Origin: Ailurus styani
Taxonomy: Eukaryota; Chordata; Mammalia; Carnivora; Ailuridae
Length of the DNA stretch: 64,000 bases
NCBI GenBank assembly: GCA_002007465.1
Contig: LNAC01000686.1
Coordinates: forward strand, 623,089-687,088
Direction: 5' to 3'
The position numbers were made by a program, and so were the translations under genes. Positions 1-12,281 of the stretch are shown here, one piece after another (position 1 is the first letter of the stretch; each line of letters starts with the position of its first letter). The notes under the pieces are model-generated. The model saw only the letters and a program-made list of their open reading frames with translations. It was not told where the DNA came from and ran no database searches.

Positions 1-49
1 CCTGCAATAAGAAAACTTAATTCTAATTACATAAAAATAACAAAATAAT

Positions 50-264
50 GGGCGCCTGGGTGGCTCAGTGGGTTAAAGCCGCTGCCTTCGGCTCAGGTCA
101 TGATCCCAGGGTCCTGGGATCGAGGCCCACATCGGGCTCTCTGCTCAGCAGGGAGCCTGCTTCCTCCTCTCTCCTCTCTCTCTGCCTGCCTCTCTGCCTA
201 CTTGTAATCTCTCTCTCTGTGTCAAATGAATAAATAAAATCTTTAAAAAAAAAACAAAACAAAA
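50..264 (+). mobile_element. CAN-SINE
   Basis: Full-length: gcgcctgggtggctcag head, CT tract, A-rich tail. Confidence 0.95.
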
Positions 265-653
265 AACAAAATAAAATGAACAAAACTTTTTAATTAGATA
301 AGCTGATTCCAAAAATCGAAGAGAGAAAAAAACACTTAAGAATAACCAGGAAAAATAAGAAAAGTGTGCTTGGCCTTATCAGATATTAAGGACACTAATG
401 AGCTATACTAATTAACAAAGGTTGGTACCTCTCCAAGAAAAGATAAACAGGTCAATGAAATAATGTCCAAATACAGACTAAAATACTATGTGGATATAGA
501 ACATGATAAAAATAGCACTTCTAATCAGTGAGGGAAAAGTAGATTATTCTATAAATGGAATTAGAAACAAATGGCTAGCCATCTAGAGGTTGAAACAAAC
601 TAAATTACATAAAAATAAAGGATTTCCAAAATCTTTATACAAATCTTAAAAAA

Positions 654-829
654 GGGACACCTGGGTGGCTTAGTTAGTTAAGTCTGCCTTTGGCTCAGGT
701 CATGATCCCAAGATTCTGGGATTGAGTCCCACATCAGGCTCCTTGCTCAGTGGGGATCCTCTGCCTGCCTCTCCCCCTGCTTGTGTTCTCTCTCTCTCTG
801 ACAAATAAATAAAATCTTAAAAAAAAAAA
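654..829 (+). mobile_element. CAN-SINE
   Basis: Diverged copy with cacctgggtggcttag head and A tail. Confidence 0.93.
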
Positions 830-849
830 CAAAAAAACCCAAAAACTTA

Positions 850-1480
850 AAAAGACATAACATTTCTAAAAGAAAGCATGGAAGAATTTTTTATAATCTG
901 GTAGTAGGAAATATGTTTCTCATAAATTGATCAATTTTGCCTTGCAAAAAATTTGAGATTACATATCATAAGAAAGTTGAGACAAATAACAAATGGATGG
1001 GGAAAACACCAAATGCTCCATTTCCTAAGCACAGAGTTCTTTTAAATAACTAAGAAGATCCATAACGCAACAGAAAAATGGGCAAATATCATGAACAGAC
1101 AGTAGGAAAAAGAAATACAAATGGCTTTTGAGATACTTTTTTTTTTTTTTGCACCTAACAGACTGGTCAAAAGCAGAAAGTCTGATCAAATATTGAAACA
1201 GGAACTTGTACATACATTGTTGGTCAGAGTACACAACCTCTATAAAAGAAAATTTGACAATACCCTTTGGTCCAGAGATTCCACTTCAAAGACAATATCC
1301 TACGAATAAATCTGCACATATAGACAAATCTTTGTAGCATTACTTGTAATAGTAGAAGACCAGAGAAAACCTTAATGCCCATCAATAGGGGAATAGTTAA
1401 ACAAATTATAGTATAGTTAAAATATGGAATACTATAGAAGAGTATTTAAAAAGAATGGGTAAAGAAAAAAAAGGGTAGGT
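850..1480 (+). mobile_element. L1 3'-end remnant
   Basis: Degenerate LINE-1 ORF2/3' sequence (typical ...taatgcccatcaataggggaa... stretch at about 1373). No intact frame. Confidence 0.6.
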
Positions 1481-1499
1481 GACAAAACCAAATACTAAA

Positions 1500-1740
1500 G
1501 ATGTGGAACTGGAACTCTTATTACTGATGAAAGTGTAAAATGACACAATCACTTTGGAAGTTGACAGATCCTTATAGAGTTATAATGTTTATATATGTAA
1601 CTACCCTATGGTCTAGCAATCCTATTCCTTAGCTAGGAGAAATGAAAACTCATGTCCAAGAAGTACAAAGACTATTCACTGCAGCCTTACTCATAGTAGC
1701 TCCAAAATGGAAACAATCCAATGTCCATGAATAGATATGC
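1500..1740 (+). mobile_element. L1 3'-end remnant
   Basis: Second L1 fragment in the same orientation with the tggaaacaatccaatgtcca hallmark near 1709. Confidence 0.6.
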
Positions 1741-1749
1741 AGTTTTTAA

Positions 1750-1871
1750 TTTTTTTATTATTTTTAATATTTGTTTGTTTATTTGTAAATCTACACCCAA
1801 TGTGGGGCATGAACTCATGATCCCAAGATCAAAAGTCGCATACTCTACTGACTGAGCCTGCCAGGCACCCC
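1750..1871 (-). mobile_element. Old SINEC fragment
   Basis: Reverse-oriented: ctacacccaatgtggggc ... gcctgccaggcacccc. Confidence 0.75.
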
Positions 1872-2070
1872 TCTACTTTGTTGTTTTTAATTGCTCTGTA
1901 GCATTCTATGGTGTGGATTTTCAGAATTTTATTAACTATTTCTCCTCCATGGACAATGAATTTTTGGATATTTTTTCTATTGCAAATACTGCTGCAATAC
2001 ATATGCATCATTACATACTTTTGAAAGTTTCCTAGGTGCAGAATGATTGAATCCAAGGTCATTGACATTT
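1872..2070 (+). mobile_element. L1-like fragment
   Basis: Resembles the L1 stretch reading attctatggtgtgga ... attgcaaatactgctgcaat; heavily diverged. Confidence 0.4.
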
Positions 2071-2189
2071 TAAATTTTGTTATGTATTGAAATACTGACT
2101 AGCCAGAAAGATTGTCTCAACACACCCATCAACTGCATGAAAAGCGTCTGTTTCTTAACTCCACTGCCAAGGCTGGCATTACCACTTAC

Positions 2190-2782
2190 GGGCTGAATTG
2201 TACCCCCCAAAATTATTTTCAAGATTTTATTTATTTATTTGAGAGTGAGTGAGAGAGAGTGTGAGCATGAGCCAGGGGAGGGGAAGAGGGTGAAGGAGAA
2301 GCAGATTCCCCGCCAAGCAGGGAGCCCAACATGGGATGGGGCTCAATCTGACCTGAGCCAAAGGCAGATGCTTAACTGAGCCAAAAAAGTGCCCCAATCC
2401 CCCAAAATTCTTATGTTGAAACCCTAATCCCTAGTACCTCAGAATGTGACTGCATTTAGAGAAAGAGCTTTAGAGAGATGATTAAGTTAAAATGAGTCTG
2501 GTAGGGTGAGCCCTAATTCAACTTGAATGGTATCCTTGTAAGAGGAAATGTGGACACATAGAAAGACACTAGCGACGTATGCACTGAGAAAAGACCATGT
2601 AAGGACACGGTAAGAAAGTAGCCTTCTGCAAGACAAGGAGAGAGATTTCAGAGGAAACCAAACCTGCTGACCCCTTGGATCTTGGGACTTCTAGCCTTCA
2701 GAACTGTGAGAAGATAAATTTCTGCTGTTTAAGCCACACAATCTGTGGTATTTTATCATGGCAACCCTAGTAAATACACCAC
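2190..2782 (+). mobile_element. MLT1-like MaLR LTR, interrupted by a CAN-SINE
   Basis: Starts gggctgaattgtacccccc and ends in the typical gaactgtgagaagataaatt ... ctgctgtttaagccacac ... tggcaaccctag. It is a solitary, non-coding, ancient ERVL-MaLR LTR. A minus-oriented CAN-SINE splits it at about 2219-2390. Confidence 0.7.
2219..2390 (-). mobile_element. CAN-SINE nested in MLT1-like LTR
   Basis: Flanked by a duplicated target ccccccaaaatt / cccccaaaatt. Confidence 0.88.
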
Positions 2783-2904
2783 CTTTTAAAATTTATAATT
2801 TTGATATTACAAAGACTTGCCTTCAGTTTCTCTTTTAATTATTTAACAAATACTTTATTTAACCCTTTATTTAACATACACATATATCTCTTTCTATGTT
2901 CTCT

Positions 2905-3130
2905 TACCACGAGCTGAGCACTGTCCTACATGCTTTATAAATGCTTCCATTTAATTCTCCTAATCACCCTACTTGGTAGGCATTATTATCTGTATTTTAG
3001 AGATAAGGAAACTGGGCACCAAGAGGTTAAATAAACTTGCCTGAATGATGTTAGTAAATAGTAAAGATAAGAACCAAGGAATTCTTGCTCCAGAGTTTAT
3101 GCTCTTATGCTCTTAACGACTATGTTACTT
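2905..3130 (+). mobile_element. MIR
   Basis: Core reads gagataaggaaactgggcac ... gaggttaaataaacttgcc ... gctcttaacgactatg, as in MIR. Confidence 0.75.
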
Positions 3131-4364
3131 ATATTTTTGGTATACATGCGTAATTTTTACATAGTCAAACGTATCAATCTTTCCCTTTATGCTTTCTGAA
3201 AACCCCCTTAAGAAAGATCTACCTTACTGATATTTAAAAAATCCATCCATGTTTTATAAGAAGTTCATGATTTCAAGTTTTACATTTGGACTTTCAATTA
3301 AACTAGTATTTGTTTAAGGAGTGACACAAGAAATCGGGTTATATTTTTTTCCTACATGGGTAGCCAGTTGTCCTAACATAATTTATTAAATATTCTTTTT
3401 TTCCATTGATTTAAAATGGCATTTTAATTCATATATTAAATCCTCATAACCATCTGAATCTATTTCTAGACTCTATTATCTTTATTAACGTTATTTCTTC
3501 TCTAATTCCACACTCCTAGTAATTATTTCATACTATATCTAATGTCTGTTAAATCGAATTTTTGTCTCATTTTCCTTTTCAATTGCATCTTGGCTACTCT
3601 CACATGTTAATTTCCCCAGAAAAACCCAAGTATCAGTTTGCCAATGTAATGAATATATATTCAGAAAGAGGGAATGCATTTCTGAGTATTAATAGCTAGA
3701 GAAGCACTTAAGGTTTGTTTAATACAAGCTGCCATTTACCAAGGAAAAATTCAGACACAGTAGCTAAGAAAATTGGCCAGGCCCATAGTGCTACTTAAAA
3801 GTACCATGGATCTCCCAAATCTGAATACCAGATTCTTTGTATGGTTAGAAACCAGAGCCAAAGGTGGTACCGTAAAGCAACAATCAGAGACAGAGGACTA
3901 AACTTCTTCTGGTCCAGCTTCTTTTATTCTCTTCCAGTGTTTCTCATCTTCAAAAGGTAGGAAAAAACATTGTGCCTAAGCACCCAGTTCACAGAGTCAG
4001 AACCCTGAAGTGTAGAAAAGGTAAGGCAAAGGGATAGATGGACAGTTCTAAGAGAAACCAAAGTACTGACACAGTCATAACAACAACCATGCAGCATAAT
4101 TTCATACTTGCTTAGTTTCTGAAACACTGGAATTTCAGAAAATGACTACTGCTCTTGTATAGTATAGTAATATACTTTTTGCCTAAAAAATAAAAAATTT
4201 AAGACACAACCACGACCAAGTCCCACCTCTTTTACCTTTTAGGCCTACCTCTCTTCTAGAAAAATTCCTGCAACGTGCATAGGCTTACAGTCTCTTGTAT
4301 CTATTCCTGGTTTGTCTGTCAGAATTAAACTTGATTTTTCTAAGTTCTTTCAGGATCCTTTTAC

Positions 4365-4479
4365 CTGAATGCTGCTTTCTTCATCTTCCCGGGGTGACTG
4401 GGCAGGCATGACTTCTACATCTGAATTATCAGATGAGGTATTACGCTTTCTCTTCTTACCCACCACAGGGGTAATGGTG
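4365..4479 (-). CDS. CHD8: CHD8 coding exon 5
   Basis: 115 nt. Acceptor cctttttag at 4482-4480, donor CAG|gtaaaa at 4364. It completes the Asn codon and reads TITPVVGKKRKRNTSSDNSD onward to REDEESSIQ, with a KKRKR basic cluster followed by an acidic/serine stretch. The following CHD8 exon is not found between 1 and 4364, so the window ends inside the next intron. Confidence 0.93.
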
Positions 4480-7400
4480 CTAAAAAGGAAAAACCAAATT
4501 CATTTGCAGTGAGGGCCAAATTCATTTAGGAGATGAAAAATATAATTAATCTAAACCATCATATATGAAACTTCCTAAAAGAAGTGTCTAGCTCTTCAAT
4601 CAGTAGGACACATGGCTATGGAATAAGGTATTTGAAAAATAGAAGATATTCGGGTTCCTAAGCCACTGGCTGACCTTTATACCAGATCTGACTAATCCTT
4701 TCTACTACTATACTCACAAATACCTGAAGGAAAGTGGCATAAGACAACAGAATACTGGCCCAAGAATTACAAGGCCTCACTTTAGTTCCAGTTCTGTCAC
4801 TAGCTGGGCATTAGCTTCCTTATTTGTAATATAAACGCTGATGAAAATACCCAGCCTGGGGATTGTTGAGGATTAACTACGGCAATATAAAAATTTTTTT
4901 TAATTTACTTATTTGACAGAGAGAGATTACAAGTAGGCAGAGAAGCAGGCAGAGAGAGAGGAGGAAGCAGGCTCCCTGCTGAGCAGGGAGCCTGATGAGG
5001 GGCTTGATCCCAGGACCCTGAGATCATGACCTGAGCCGAAGGCAGAGGCTTTAACCCACTGAGCCACCCAGGCACCCCATGAAAAAAAATTTTTTTAAAG
5101 CTAAAAAATCCTCTCCAAATATAAACCATTATTGTAATACCACCACAAAGCCTGAGAATCCTAGGTGATAGAAGCTAGGGAAAAAGGAGTGAAGCTACAA
5201 GACAAGGAAGGGAAAGAGAAGTCAATTGTGATGAGCCCTGGTTCTGCCAACACTGCTTAAAGCTGACAATGGTTGCTGAAATCTTCTCTAAGTTCACAGA
5301 TGAGATGCAAGAACAGGGCAGCTACACCTCCAGCCACTCTTTTACTGATGTGGGTGGTAGGGGGAGAGTGAGAAATCTCTTTCACACTTCGTGATACACA
5401 ATCAGGAAGATGTATAAAAACAGTCAACTTTTAATCCTAACCCCCAACTCAATAATTAGTTATCTTTCCTGTGCCTTGTCGTTTCTCTTTCAAAATATGC
5501 TAATTTACACACTTCTGTTTAACAAATCATATAAGCATTGGGACAAAGAAAAGAAAGGCCTTTCTATCTTCTGTGACAGATAATCACTTTGAACTATGTA
5601 GGGGCTAAATAGAAGTAGATCCTAGGGGTGCCTGGGTGGCGCAGCCAGTTAAGTGTCTGACTCTCTTGGTTTCAGCTCAGGTCATGATCTCAGGGTCGTG
5701 AGATCAAGCCCCATATCAGACTCCACACTGAGCACGGAGTTTGCTTGAGACTCTCTCTCACTCTGCCTCTCCCTACTGCTCCGCCCCCCGCTCTCTCTTG
5801 CTCTCAAATTAATTAATTAATCTTTTTAAAAAAAATACAAGTAGTTCCTCTCAATACTAACTTACTTTTTAAAATTTTATTTTCCTAAGTAATCTCTACA
5901 CCCAATGTGGGGCTCAAACTTACAACCCTGAGATCAAGAGTCGCATGCGCTACCAACTGAGCCAGCCAGCCAGCCGCCCCTCAATACTAATTTAAAAACA
6001 AATGCACTGCCCTCAAATGCCCAACAAATTAGCAAAGGGTCGTACTCACTTCAGCTTACTCTTGCCCTTAGTTTTGGAGGTACCAGATGTTTTGCTCTTC
6101 TTTGGCTTTTCTTCCTTGAGCCTTTCCCCACTGCTCTTCTTCCTGCGTTTCTTCTCACCTTCTTCCTCAGGCCGAACACTGGGCAACTCATCCTCATTTA
6201 GGACTCGAGGTATGTTCTGCTCACCCCGGGCACGGGCCCTAGCAATAGCTTCTGCTACAATCCGATTGGCTTTCTCTTGCTTCTTCTGGTGCTCCAGCCT
6301 GCGATTTTCCTCCATTCCTATCTTGCCCCCAGTATGAGGAGCAGAGCTTGCTGGTGAAGACAGAGCTGCCACTTCACTGGCACTTAGAACTTTAACTACG
6401 GAGAGCCCAGAAGAGGCCCCTTGGGAAGAGCCAGCCTACAGGGATAAAGACACTAAAATTTCAACATGCTTGTAGCTAAATGGCCTAAATAAAACCCAGC
6501 TCTAATGCAGACAGACTAGAAACTTTCCATCTCTAATTCCTCAAGAATCAGATTCAGATTAAGTCTTATCGAACTTGGACACATTAGGGGGAAAAAAAAG
6601 TGTTTTGTTTAGCGGGAAGAGGATAAGAAAAGGCAAGAATTGTGCCAAAGCAAACTTTGATATCCTTTAGCCATGTTCCTAATGTCAATACACATCTCCA
6701 TTACTCTATGGCCAATCCTGATCTCTAGGCCGAAAGTAAATAAAATCAAACTCTACTCTTGGCCTACCTTTATCCCAGTTGGGGGCTGGGGGGTGGGAAG
6801 AGTGATAATCACTTGACCTCTTTAGGACAACTTCTTTATCTTTCAAATGAAAGAATACTGCTAATCACTTTTACTTCACAACAAAATCAGGAAAAAGATT
6901 ATAAATGAAACAGCTCAAAGACAAATATTAGATAAATCACCTCTTATCCCAAACCTCACAGTGACCCTCAAATCTTTTCATATAATTAACACAAAGTTTC
7001 TACAATAAAAGAAATAAAAGCCTGCAATTCAGTTCAGAGGCATGACTCCAGGGACCCCACACTCAACAATGAGTGGCTGCTGAGGAGGACAGCAGGGGGC
7101 TACCTGCAGAAGTCTCACCTGTGGCTGCAGCACCACCTTGAGTGGTACTGAAAGTCTTTGTCCTGGGCTTTGTCCTGGCCCCATTATTTGAGCCTGCTGC
7201 ACAGAGGAAAGAGTCACTGGCTGGGTTGAGGGCGGTGGCGGCGGCTGCGGCTGCGATGCTGGCGGCTGTGGTACAATCTGGATTTTCTGCTGTGGCTGCT
7301 GCACCTGCAGCTGGATAGTTACTACTTTGGCAGGCTGCCCCTGAGCATTCTTGGCTTGGGTCAGGGCTGCCAGCTGGTTGCCCTGTAACACTATCTTGCC

Positions 7401-9203
7401 TGGTAGACTCCCTAGAACGACATGCCGGTGTCCTTGGGGACCTCCAGACTGTGGCTGCTGGAGGACCAGGGTGATGCGTTTCGATTCACCCTAGAGTGAA
7501 GAAAGGAAATTGCAAGAGAGGTGCAACATTAAAGAATGGTATACTCTTAAATATTTACACCAGTTTTCCTCATCCTAGAACCATCAAAACTAAGAGTCAG
7601 AAGACATAGTACGATTTATTTTGTTTGTCCGCCTATCTGTCCTGATTGAGTCTTCTCTGTAACACCTCTGCCCAGTGGGTATCAAGCCTATTTTTGACAA
7701 ACTCATGATGGAAGGCTATCTTCTAAGGTAATCATTCCATTTTCTGGCAGTCTATTAGAATGAAGGTCTTTATAATCCACCTCCACATAGCTTCTTTCCA
7801 CTGGTCCTACTTATTTTAATACCATCCCCTACCCCACAAACTCCTTTGGCCCTTTATTCAGAGGACAGAACCTCTACTCTCTTACAATAGAAACTAGCCT
7901 TTCCACTGGATAAAGGAGGACAATCTCAGTAATAAGAACAGGGAAAACATACACATAGCTTCTGTAAGTCTTGCAAATATAAATAAATAATGACTCTTTG
8001 TTCCCATAGCATCCATTATTTCTCATAAAACTTTATATCATACGGTATTGTGAATTCTTGTTTACTGTCTGCCTTCCTGGCAGACCATGAGCTCTGTAAG
8101 GACAGGGACTGTGTCTGTCTTGTTCAGCACCAGCTAGGCACAGTGTCAACATGTAATAAGAGCTCAAAAAAATATGTCAACATTAACTGCTTCCACCTAG
8201 TAAGTAGTAAATATGTGGCTGTCAATGCTAACTGATGTTTTAAAGAAAAGGTAGAATTTAAACAGGATTTCCTAGAGATAGGTCTCATGTGCTCTCTTCT
8301 CACACAGTTGCTGGGCCCTCTACTAAACCAAAATTCACCTCCCCCTTTCACTCAAGTCACCTGGGTAGGTGTAGAGGTCAGTGTAACTGCAGGCTTCAGT
8401 GGGGGCCCTGTGGCCCCAGGGTTTCCAGCAGGAGCTGAACCCTTAACTGGCTGTAGGACCAGCTGCTTTACTGGTCGGCTGGGCTGGACAATGCGCTGAA
8501 CAGTAGCCTGGTTCCCAGGGACCTTGGCGGCCAACACTGTATTACCAGAGACAATGGAAACACCTGGTCGAAGGGGAGTGCCAGTTAGCACTTTGGTAAA
8601 AGTAACTTTTCCACCATTGGCTGTGCCAGCCACCAGGGGCTGAGCTGTGCTGGTGATACCTTGGGCCTGAATTTGTGCCACATGGGCACCAGTGACTGAG
8701 GAGCTTGGTGGGGCCTTAAGGATAACAATCTTAGGGGCTGACTGAGGTGGTTGCCCTCCGGTACTACTGGAGGAGACAGCTGTGGCAGAGACACCCATGA
8801 AAGGATTCCCTTGGCTCAGGATCTCCTGGCTCTTGGAGACCTGCAAAAGTCCTGATGTTGGCGTCGGTGTCTGTAAGACAGGTTGGGCTGGCTGCTCCTG
8901 GCTGACGGGCTGAGTGGTATAATCATGCAAAGTTAAAGATTCTGGAGCTGGAGCTGTCGATTCTTTGGGAAGTTCTGTGGGGGCTGTCTCGTCTGGTGGG
9001 GGGACCAGGTCACTTGCTGATGAATTCCCCACATCACCACCTCCACCATCCTGGTTCATCTGATCCAAGGAGTCCAGAGAGCTTGGCAGTCCAAGGGCTT
9101 CCTCAATGGGGTCTTGTGTGACCTGGTTGAAGCTGTCATCAGTCAGAGAGTCCAGGCCAAATAAATTTGGGTCATCAAACAGATCCATGATGGGGTCTGC
9201 CAT
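4365..9203 (-). CDS. CHD8: CHD8 N-terminal part, four coding exons (gene continues past the left edge)
   Basis: Joining 9203-8361, 7490-7119, 6435-6050 and 4479-4365 on the minus strand gives an open frame of 572 residues starting MADPIMDLFDDPNLFGLDSL, which I recognise as the long isoform of CHD8. CHD8 is a nuclear ATP-dependent chromatin remodeller of the CHD6-9 group that binds beta-catenin and represses Wnt target genes. Only the low-complexity N-terminal region is here: an acidic start, a long Ser/Thr/Gln/Pro-rich stretch, a Q/P-rich stretch near residues 330-350, then a charged Lys/Arg/Glu segment with a KKRKR basic cluster. Chromodomains, SNF2 helicase and BRK domains lie beyond position 1. 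All junctions use AG/GT sites, and phases agree (0, 0, 2, 0). There is no frameshift or premature stop. Identification is by remembered protein sequence, not alignment. Confidence 0.96.
4893..5078 (-). mobile_element. CAN-SINE
   Basis: tttgacagagagagattac ... gagccacccaggcacccc, in the CHD8 intron between exons 4 and 5. Confidence 0.95.
5624..5838 (+). mobile_element. CAN-SINE
   Basis: ggggtgcctgggtggcgcag head, A/T-rich tail; SINEC variant with gtgtctgactctcttggttt. Confidence 0.92.
5866..5980 (-). mobile_element. SINEC short variant
   Basis: gtaatctctacacccaatgt ... ctgagccagccagccagccg; flanked by ctcaatactaa on both sides. Confidence 0.88.
6050..6435 (-). CDS. CHD8: CHD8 coding exon 4
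   Basis: 386 nt. Acceptor cctgtag at 6438-6436, donor CTGAA|gtgagt at 6049. It starts in phase 0 with AGSSQGASSGLSVVKVLSAS and ends with two bases of an Asn codon completed by the next exon. The second half is strongly charged (KKQEKANRIVAEAIARARAR, then KKRRKKSSGERLKEEKPKKS), giving likely nuclear-localisation or DNA/partner-contact segments. Confidence 0.94.
7119..7490 (-). CDS. CHD8: CHD8 coding exon 3
   Basis: 372 nt, 124 codons, phase 0 at both ends. Acceptor ctctag at 7493-7491, donor CAG|gtgaga at 7118. It encodes residues 282-405, beginning GESKRITLVLQQPQSGGPQG and including a Q/P-rich stretch that ends in a run of prolines. The Q/P repeat is the part most likely to vary in length between carnivores. 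Confidence 0.94.
8035..8190 (+). mobile_element. L2 3' end
   Basis: accatgagctctgtaaggac aggg ... agcaccagctaggcacagtg, typical of the L2 3' end, in the CHD8 intron after exon 2. Confidence 0.65.
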
Positions 9204-9237
9204 CTTGGGAAAGCAATGGAGGGCACTTCCCCGAGGT
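8361..9237 (-). CDS. CHD8: CHD8 first coding exon (exon 2) with 34-nt leader
   Basis: ATG is at 9203-9201, in the context CCCAAGATGG (A at -3, G at +4). Coding part 9203-8361 is 281 codons ending in CAG, followed by donor gtgact at 8360. A strong pyrimidine-rich acceptor ending ctccctag sits at 9240-9238, so the exon begins at 9237 and 34 nt precede the ATG. Those 34 nt contain no stop in the CHD8 frame. The encoded segment is Ser/Gln/Thr/Pro-rich and without a folded domain I can name. Confidence 0.93.
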
Positions 9238-9750
9238 CTAGGGAGGGAAGGGGAGGGGGGGTACTGGCTCTCCCCTCCCCTCCCCTATTAAGAAAAAAAT
9301 GTACACAATGGAAGAGGATTACTCTTCAGGTAAAGAGGCAAGAAACAAGTGCATGTCAGATTGTCCTGACCTTCATGGAGCAAGATGGCTAGGTCTTCAG
9401 AGGAAGATGGTGAAACTCCTGTTGTGAGAAGACAAATGAAAAATAAGCAAAGTTGGTGACCTCAAGGAAAACTTTTCCTTCTTAGGTACTACCTTAATAT
9501 CAACTAGCATCAAAATAATAAGAGAAAACGGAAATGTGAGGTAATCTGAGGACACAGACACAGCAGAAAGTACACCCACATTTTTGCTTCAAACTAAAAC
9601 TGTAAAAGAAATAAACCAAACTCCTTTTTGGGCTCTTACACCTACACACTTTGAAGTTTCTGTCTGTCAAGATCTCTTGGCTGTTTCTGTCCATTTCTTT
9701 TTACAATTATCATTCTTAGGTAGAGATCAGGGAGTTGAACATTCACTCAC

Positions 9751-9941
9751 TTTTTTTTTTTTTTAAGATTTTATTTATTTGACAGAGAGAGACACGAGAG
9801 AGGGAATACAAGCAGGGGGAGTGGGAGAGGGAGAGACTCCCCACTAAGCAGGGAGCCTGATGCGGGGCTCGATCCCAGAACCCCAGGACCATGACCCGAG
9901 CTGAAGGCAGACACCTAATGACTGAGCCATCCAGGTGCCCC
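9751..9941 (-). mobile_element. CAN-SINE
   Basis: aagattttatttatttgacag ... gagccatccaggtgcccc; ctcacttt duplicated on both sides. Confidence 0.95.
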
Positions 9942-10132
9942 TCACTTTCTATTTCAGGTTAAGTTGACAGAATTTAACAATATACCAGTAGCATTTCAAT
10001 GACTGTAGATAAAGGTTTCTGAATATATTGCATTTCATAAATTTCCCTTGTATTTTAGATGCTTTCACTTACTACTGGCAAAAATAACCACTTTTAACCA
10101 AACTCACAGTACAATCTTGCTACACTTTCTTT

Positions 10133-10330
10133 TAAAAAAGATTTTATTTATTTGAGAGAGAGAGAGCGAGCGTGCATGAGAGCAAGAGAGATTGAATGAG
10201 GGGACGGGGAGAGGGAGAAGCAGACTTCCCATGAAACAGGGAGCCCGACGTGGGACTCCATCCCAGAATCCTGGGATCAACACCTGAACCAAAGGCAGAC
10301 TGCTTAACAGACTGAGCCACCCAGGTGCCC
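10133..10330 (-). mobile_element. CAN-SINE
   Basis: Flanked by the duplication aatcttgctacacttt. Confidence 0.95.
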
Positions 10331-10494
10331 AATCTTGCTACACTTTTAGTATAATTCTACCCAGGAAGTTTCCCAAACTTTATTCTAGCTAACATATCAA
10401 TCTATACATACTATTTCTGTTAAGTCCCCTCCCCCTTTCTCATATTTGAGATCAAAAACTTCCTTTGCAAGAAATTCAAGAACTGTACATTTCA

Positions 10495-10699
10495 GGGGTG
10501 CCTGGGTGGCTCAGTGGGTTAAGTGTTTGCCTTCAGCTCAGGGCATGATCCTGGAGTCCTGGGATAGAGCCCTGCATCGGGCTTCCTGCTCAGTGGGAAG
10601 CCTGCTTCTCCCTTTCACACTCCCCTTGCTTGTGTTCCTCCTCTCACTGCCTCTCTCTCTCTCTGTCAAATAAATAAAATCTTAAAAAAAAAAAAAAAA
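10495..10699 (+). mobile_element. CAN-SINE
   Basis: ggggtgcctgggtggctcag head, CT tract and A17 tail. Confidence 0.95.
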
Positions 10700-10759
10700 G
10701 ACATGTACACTTTACTTCCACTTATATTCCCAACTTTTTCTCTCATCATTTCCTATATA

Positions 10760-11380
10760 TAACCCTACATTCCAGGCCAACGAGACTACACAGTTCCCCT
10801 AATGTGATTCCTATCTGCATGACTTTGCCTATTATGCTGTAGCTTCTGCCTATAATACACCCTCCCCCATTCCCAAGCATCTCTCCCAGCTGAAATCTTT
10901 CCTACTCTTTCAAAGGTCTTCCTTCTATTCCAAAAGGTGAGCCCTGAATTTCTGCCTCTTTCACAGCAAAGCAATTTGTGATGACTCGGTCCTTTCACAT
11001 TCCTTAAATACTCACAGTGTTGTCTGCACCTTATTTAAAGCACATATACTTCATATTTTAATAAAATGACCAGTCTCTTGTCCATATTCTCTGAAGGCCC
11101 AAATGGTTCCTTTGTGCAAATTATAAAAAGCTGCCTGCTACTTAAGATGCTGGTCTGCCATCTGCTGGAAAACTGCCATACTAAACATATTATCGATGAT
11201 GATAATGAATATGTGCAAGGCACACTCTGCACAACCCTGCGTGGTGGTCCAGCTGCTCTTTCCCCAAGAGACAAAAAGTTCCTGGATGGTAGGAACCATA
11301 TCTTAGTTATCTGTGGATCCCTAAAGAACCTGGAGGATATCATACACACAGTAGATACTCAAAAAAATACTTAACAAATT
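10760..11380 (+). mobile_element. L2 remnants
   Basis: L2-like pieces (about 10770-11040 and 11250-11370, ending ggtaggaaccatatcttag ... cacacagtagatactcaa). Confidence 0.45.
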
Positions 11381-12088
11381 AATATATTTGCTTGCAGTAT
11401 ATGGAATGAACCATTCAGTCCTTATAAAAACTAAATGGTATTCCCTGATTTTAAGATGAGACAGTAATTTCCCATCTTGAAAAACTGTCCTACAAATAAC
11501 TGAAAGCACGTTTACAAAATCCATACCTGAGGATTTAAGTTCATGGAAATGTTGGAAAAAGGAAAAACTAAAACAAGGAATTAGGAGTACACCACCATAT
11601 AACTAAACTATATGAAAATATGAAAGTTCTTTGTATATGATGTCTAAACTTGACAATTCAGGAAAGCCTTGCTTGATAAGACCTTTTCTCTTAACTTTTA
11701 GAAGACACCAGAAGAAATCTGTCAGTGACAGAATATAGACTTTACTGAAGACTTTTCCATACAACCCACAAACTACTTTTTCTCTTCCTCAACTTATTCC
11801 AGGTACCCTTATAAAACAATAAAATGTGGGTAAATAGCCCAGAAGCTCAGATTTAAAGAGAACAGACTGATCACTAGTTGGCACAACAAAATTACAAAGT
11901 ACACATGGCATCTCCACCAATGTTAAACAAGATCTTCCTTGCTTCGGTAATTCCTTCACATCTCCCCCAGAATCCATATCACTTCCCACTTTTGGCTAAA
12001 CTATTCCACCAGCTCATTCCAGCCTCTCTCCTATCTAATACCTGCCCCAAAGTTGCTCCAAATAACAATGAGAAAAGTTACATATATT

Positions 12089-12281
12089 TTTTCAAAAGAT
12101 TTTATTTATTTATTTGACACAGAGAGAGAGATCACAAGTAGGCAGAGAGGCAGGCAGAGAGAGGAGGAAGCAGACTCCCCACTGAGCGGGGAGCCCAACG
12201 AGGGCCTCAATCCCAGGACCCTGAGACCATAACCTGAGCCGAAGGTAGAGGCTTTAACCCACTGAGCCACCCAGGCGCCCC
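12089..12281 (-). mobile_element. CAN-SINE
   Basis: Young-looking copy; target catatattt/acatatattt on both sides. Confidence 0.95.

Larger units (their letters stand above)
1..4364 (-). other. CHD8 intron, left edge, repeat-filled
   Basis: No CHD8 exon or other gene is recognised here. It holds two CAN-SINEs in plus orientation (50-264, 654-829), two L1 3'-end remnants (about 850-1480, 1500-1740), an old SINEC fragment (1750-1871), an L1-like piece (about 1872-2070), an MLT1-like LTR with a nested CAN-SINE (2190-2782) and a MIR (2905-3130). Positions 3140-4360 are AT-rich with nothing I can name. Confidence 0.7.

Noticed and set aside
50..120. tRNA-like heads of the CAN-SINEs
   Set aside because: They derive from a tRNA and may keep pol III box remnants, but no cloverleaf with anticodon arm is intact. 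No tRNA gene is called anywhere.
48..233. Many small frames of the type [20 protein letters not shown], on both strands throughout the window
   Set aside because: They are translations of the CAN-SINE itself and recur at every copy, so they are not genes.
2190..2782. Possibility of a coding endogenous retrovirus next to the MLT1-like LTR
   Set aside because: Only a solitary decayed LTR is present, with no internal coding region.
6002..6337. 111-codon plus-strand frame, Ser/Phe/Leu-rich
   Set aside because: It is the antisense shadow of CHD8 exon 4.
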